In this document: one piece after another, positions 63,263 through 64,000 of the stretch | How the letters are laid out: every line of letters starts with the position of its first letter | Numbering within the stretch: the stretch's first letter is position 1 | DNA from: Chlorokybus atmophyticus | Lineage: Eukaryota; Streptophyta; Chlorokybophyceae; Chlorokybales; Chlorokybaceae | NCBI GenBank assembly: GCA_009103225.1 | Contig: RHPI01000003.1 | Location: 1-64,000, forward strand | DNA: 64,000 bases | Reading direction: 5' to 3' | Translations under genes and position numbers: made by a program | The notes under the pieces: model-generated | Told to the model about the DNA's origin: nothing | Seen by the model: the letters and a program-made list of their open reading frames with translations, nothing else | Databases searched by the model: none

Positions 63263-64000
63263 CTATGAGTCCTCCTCAGCGCAGTCAAACAAGAAGTTAT
63301 GAAGCACTACGGCTGAGATGATTGTATCACGCAAAAAATTCTATGCAACACCTTGTGGCACCATGAGTATACGCCAATGTCTCTTCAACACCCCTGCACA
63401 TCCAAATGCTCTGCACCAATTGCCTTGAGTGCGTACATATGCTATGTTATGACCACTTACTCAATGCATGCTCGATGATGATACGTGCACTTGAATGCTT
63501 GAAGTTGAAGTCACGCTTGAGTTTTGGCATGCGAGAGTTGTCGCGTGGACCAGAATATGGCACCACCAAGTGCTGCGTTGCTGGGTAACCAGCATCACCA
63601 AGCAAGTATGGGTGGATCTCATCACCTACCACGCAATGTTTAATCCACAACCTCATAATGTTTCAACAGCAATGCACCTTGACATCAACATGTGCAGGAC
63701 TCACCTACGGGTAAGGTCATGATAGGGTCCCTCAAAATGTCCCCACAATCAATCCCTTGCCACAGAGAGGACCGTTGAAATACCCATGCGTTATGTACAG
63801 AACCCGGGAAGCCCAGCTGCAAGTCTTGAAAGCGTGCGGTCATGTCACAGGCAGCCTGTGAATAGCACGCACGTCAAATTTCCCACATATTGTATCCAGC
63901 CGAGGCACTTACTGCCCTTACCTGTATGACGACACTGTAGTGACCTTTTCTGTTGTAATATTTTGCACACTGCTCGGTGTGTGGTTATCAAATGGGTATT
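63263..64000 (-). pseudogene. HARBI1-type PIF/Harbinger DDE transposase, N terminus outside window, internal stop
   Basis: Exons 63922-64000, 63705-63855, 63461-63625 and 63263-63393 join in phase. They encode KYYNRKGHYSVVIQ, then AACDMTARFQDLQLGFPGSV (first Asp), HPYLLGDAGYPATQHLVVPY (second Asp), the SSARIIIEHAL stretch (catalytic Glu), LKRHWRILMVP and ISAVVLHNFLFD, with a final TAG at 63263. This is the HARBI1 DDE_4 order. An in-frame TAG at 63341-63343 falls between VPQGVA and NFLRDTI, so translation would stop before the last helix. The catalytic triad itself is intact. The active enzyme cuts and pastes the element. Confidence 0.85.

Larger units (their letters stand above)
57250..64000. 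mobile_element. PIF/Harbinger DNA transposon, decayed, extends beyond the right edge
   Basis: The two genes typical of this superfamily are present: a Myb/SANT-like accessory protein (plus, to 62976) and a HARBI1-type DDE transposase (minus, stop at 63263). They are in convergent orientation 286 bp apart. Both carry in-frame stops. The left end is approximate and the right end is outside the window, so terminal inverted repeats and the usual 3-bp target duplication cannot be checked. A 3.9-kb intron in the SANT gene holds other genes and may itself be a nested insertion. Confidence 0.72.

Noticed and set aside
58420-63343. A non-standard genetic code with TAA/TAG read as glutamine
   Set aside because: In-frame TAA and TAG in the Harbinger genes would fit such a code, but NMT, ACP and the NFKBIL1-like gene end in TAG, and P4H, glycoprotein B and the LEA-like gene end in TAA, at the expected family C termini. 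The stops are decay of a transposon.

Overview
This is a nuclear window from an intron-rich eukaryote, most likely a flagellated green alga or another early-branching member of Viridiplantae. Four observations point there. There is a plant-type initiator tRNA-Met. There is a plastid-targeted PAP/fibrillin. There is a plant-style NAP1 ending in the CaaX box CKQQ. There is also a TOG-array protein resembling TOGARAM/crescerin, a ciliary family. Genes are split into many short exons by GT-AG introns of roughly 35-400 bp. Both strands are used equally, and the palindrome TGCATGCA is scattered through introns and spacers. The species cannot be named from the sequence. The standard genetic code is used: well-supported genes end in TAA, TAG and TGA.

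Layout. At 1-1181 lies the 5' end of a Ty1/copia retrotransposon (minus strand): a 402-bp LTR, a primer-binding site matching the anticodon arm of initiator tRNA-Met, a repeat-rich leader and the Gag start. It abuts a C2HC-finger/coiled-coil gene (1203-2942, minus). A SAM-like gene of unknown function follows (3665-6310, plus), then a palindrome-rich spacer (6.7-7.3 kb) and about 2 kb without recognisable genes. At 9.5-13.1 kb two paralogous secreted glycoprotein genes stand head to head. Next come a large coiled-coil gene (13.4-17.7 kb, minus), a prolyl 4-hydroxylase with a C-terminal ShKT domain (18.8-21.1 kb, minus), an unrecognised plus gene (21.8-23.5 kb) and unresolved minus-strand exons (23.6-25.8 kb).

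The middle holds a Lys/Glu/Ala-rich coiled-coil protein with an NFKBIL1-like C terminus (26.5-30.9 kb, plus), a 2-oxoglutarate/Fe(II) oxygenase (31.2-34.0 kb, minus) and a plastid PAP/fibrillin with acidic repeat modules (35.0-37.6 kb, minus). A low-coding, AT-richer block at 38.5-41.4 kb is marked by single N bases, homopolymer runs and two adjacent perfect palindromes. After it come mitochondrial acyl carrier protein (41.8-42.7 kb, minus) and the TOGARAM-like gene (43.2-49.3 kb, plus), which diverge from a shared 0.5-kb spacer. N-myristoyltransferase (49.5-51.7 kb, minus) and NAP1 (51.9-53.7 kb, plus) diverge from a 256-bp spacer. A plastid LEA-like protein (55.2-56.3 kb, minus) and the initiator tRNA-Met gene follow.

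The right end (57.4-64 kb) is a decayed PIF/Harbinger transposon. Its Myb/SANT-like accessory gene (plus) converges on a HARBI1 DDE transposase (minus, running off the window). The SANT gene is interrupted by a 3.9-kb intron holding further genes on both strands and a 53-bp tandem array. The nested minus-strand gene carries a C2HC finger with exactly the same spacing as the gene next to the copia element.

Most host genes are unrelated housekeeping functions: lipid modification, mitochondrial fatty-acid synthesis, histone chaperoning, cilium, plastid and secretory pathway. No operon-like pathway is visible. The most informative parts are the mobile elements and the gene structures.
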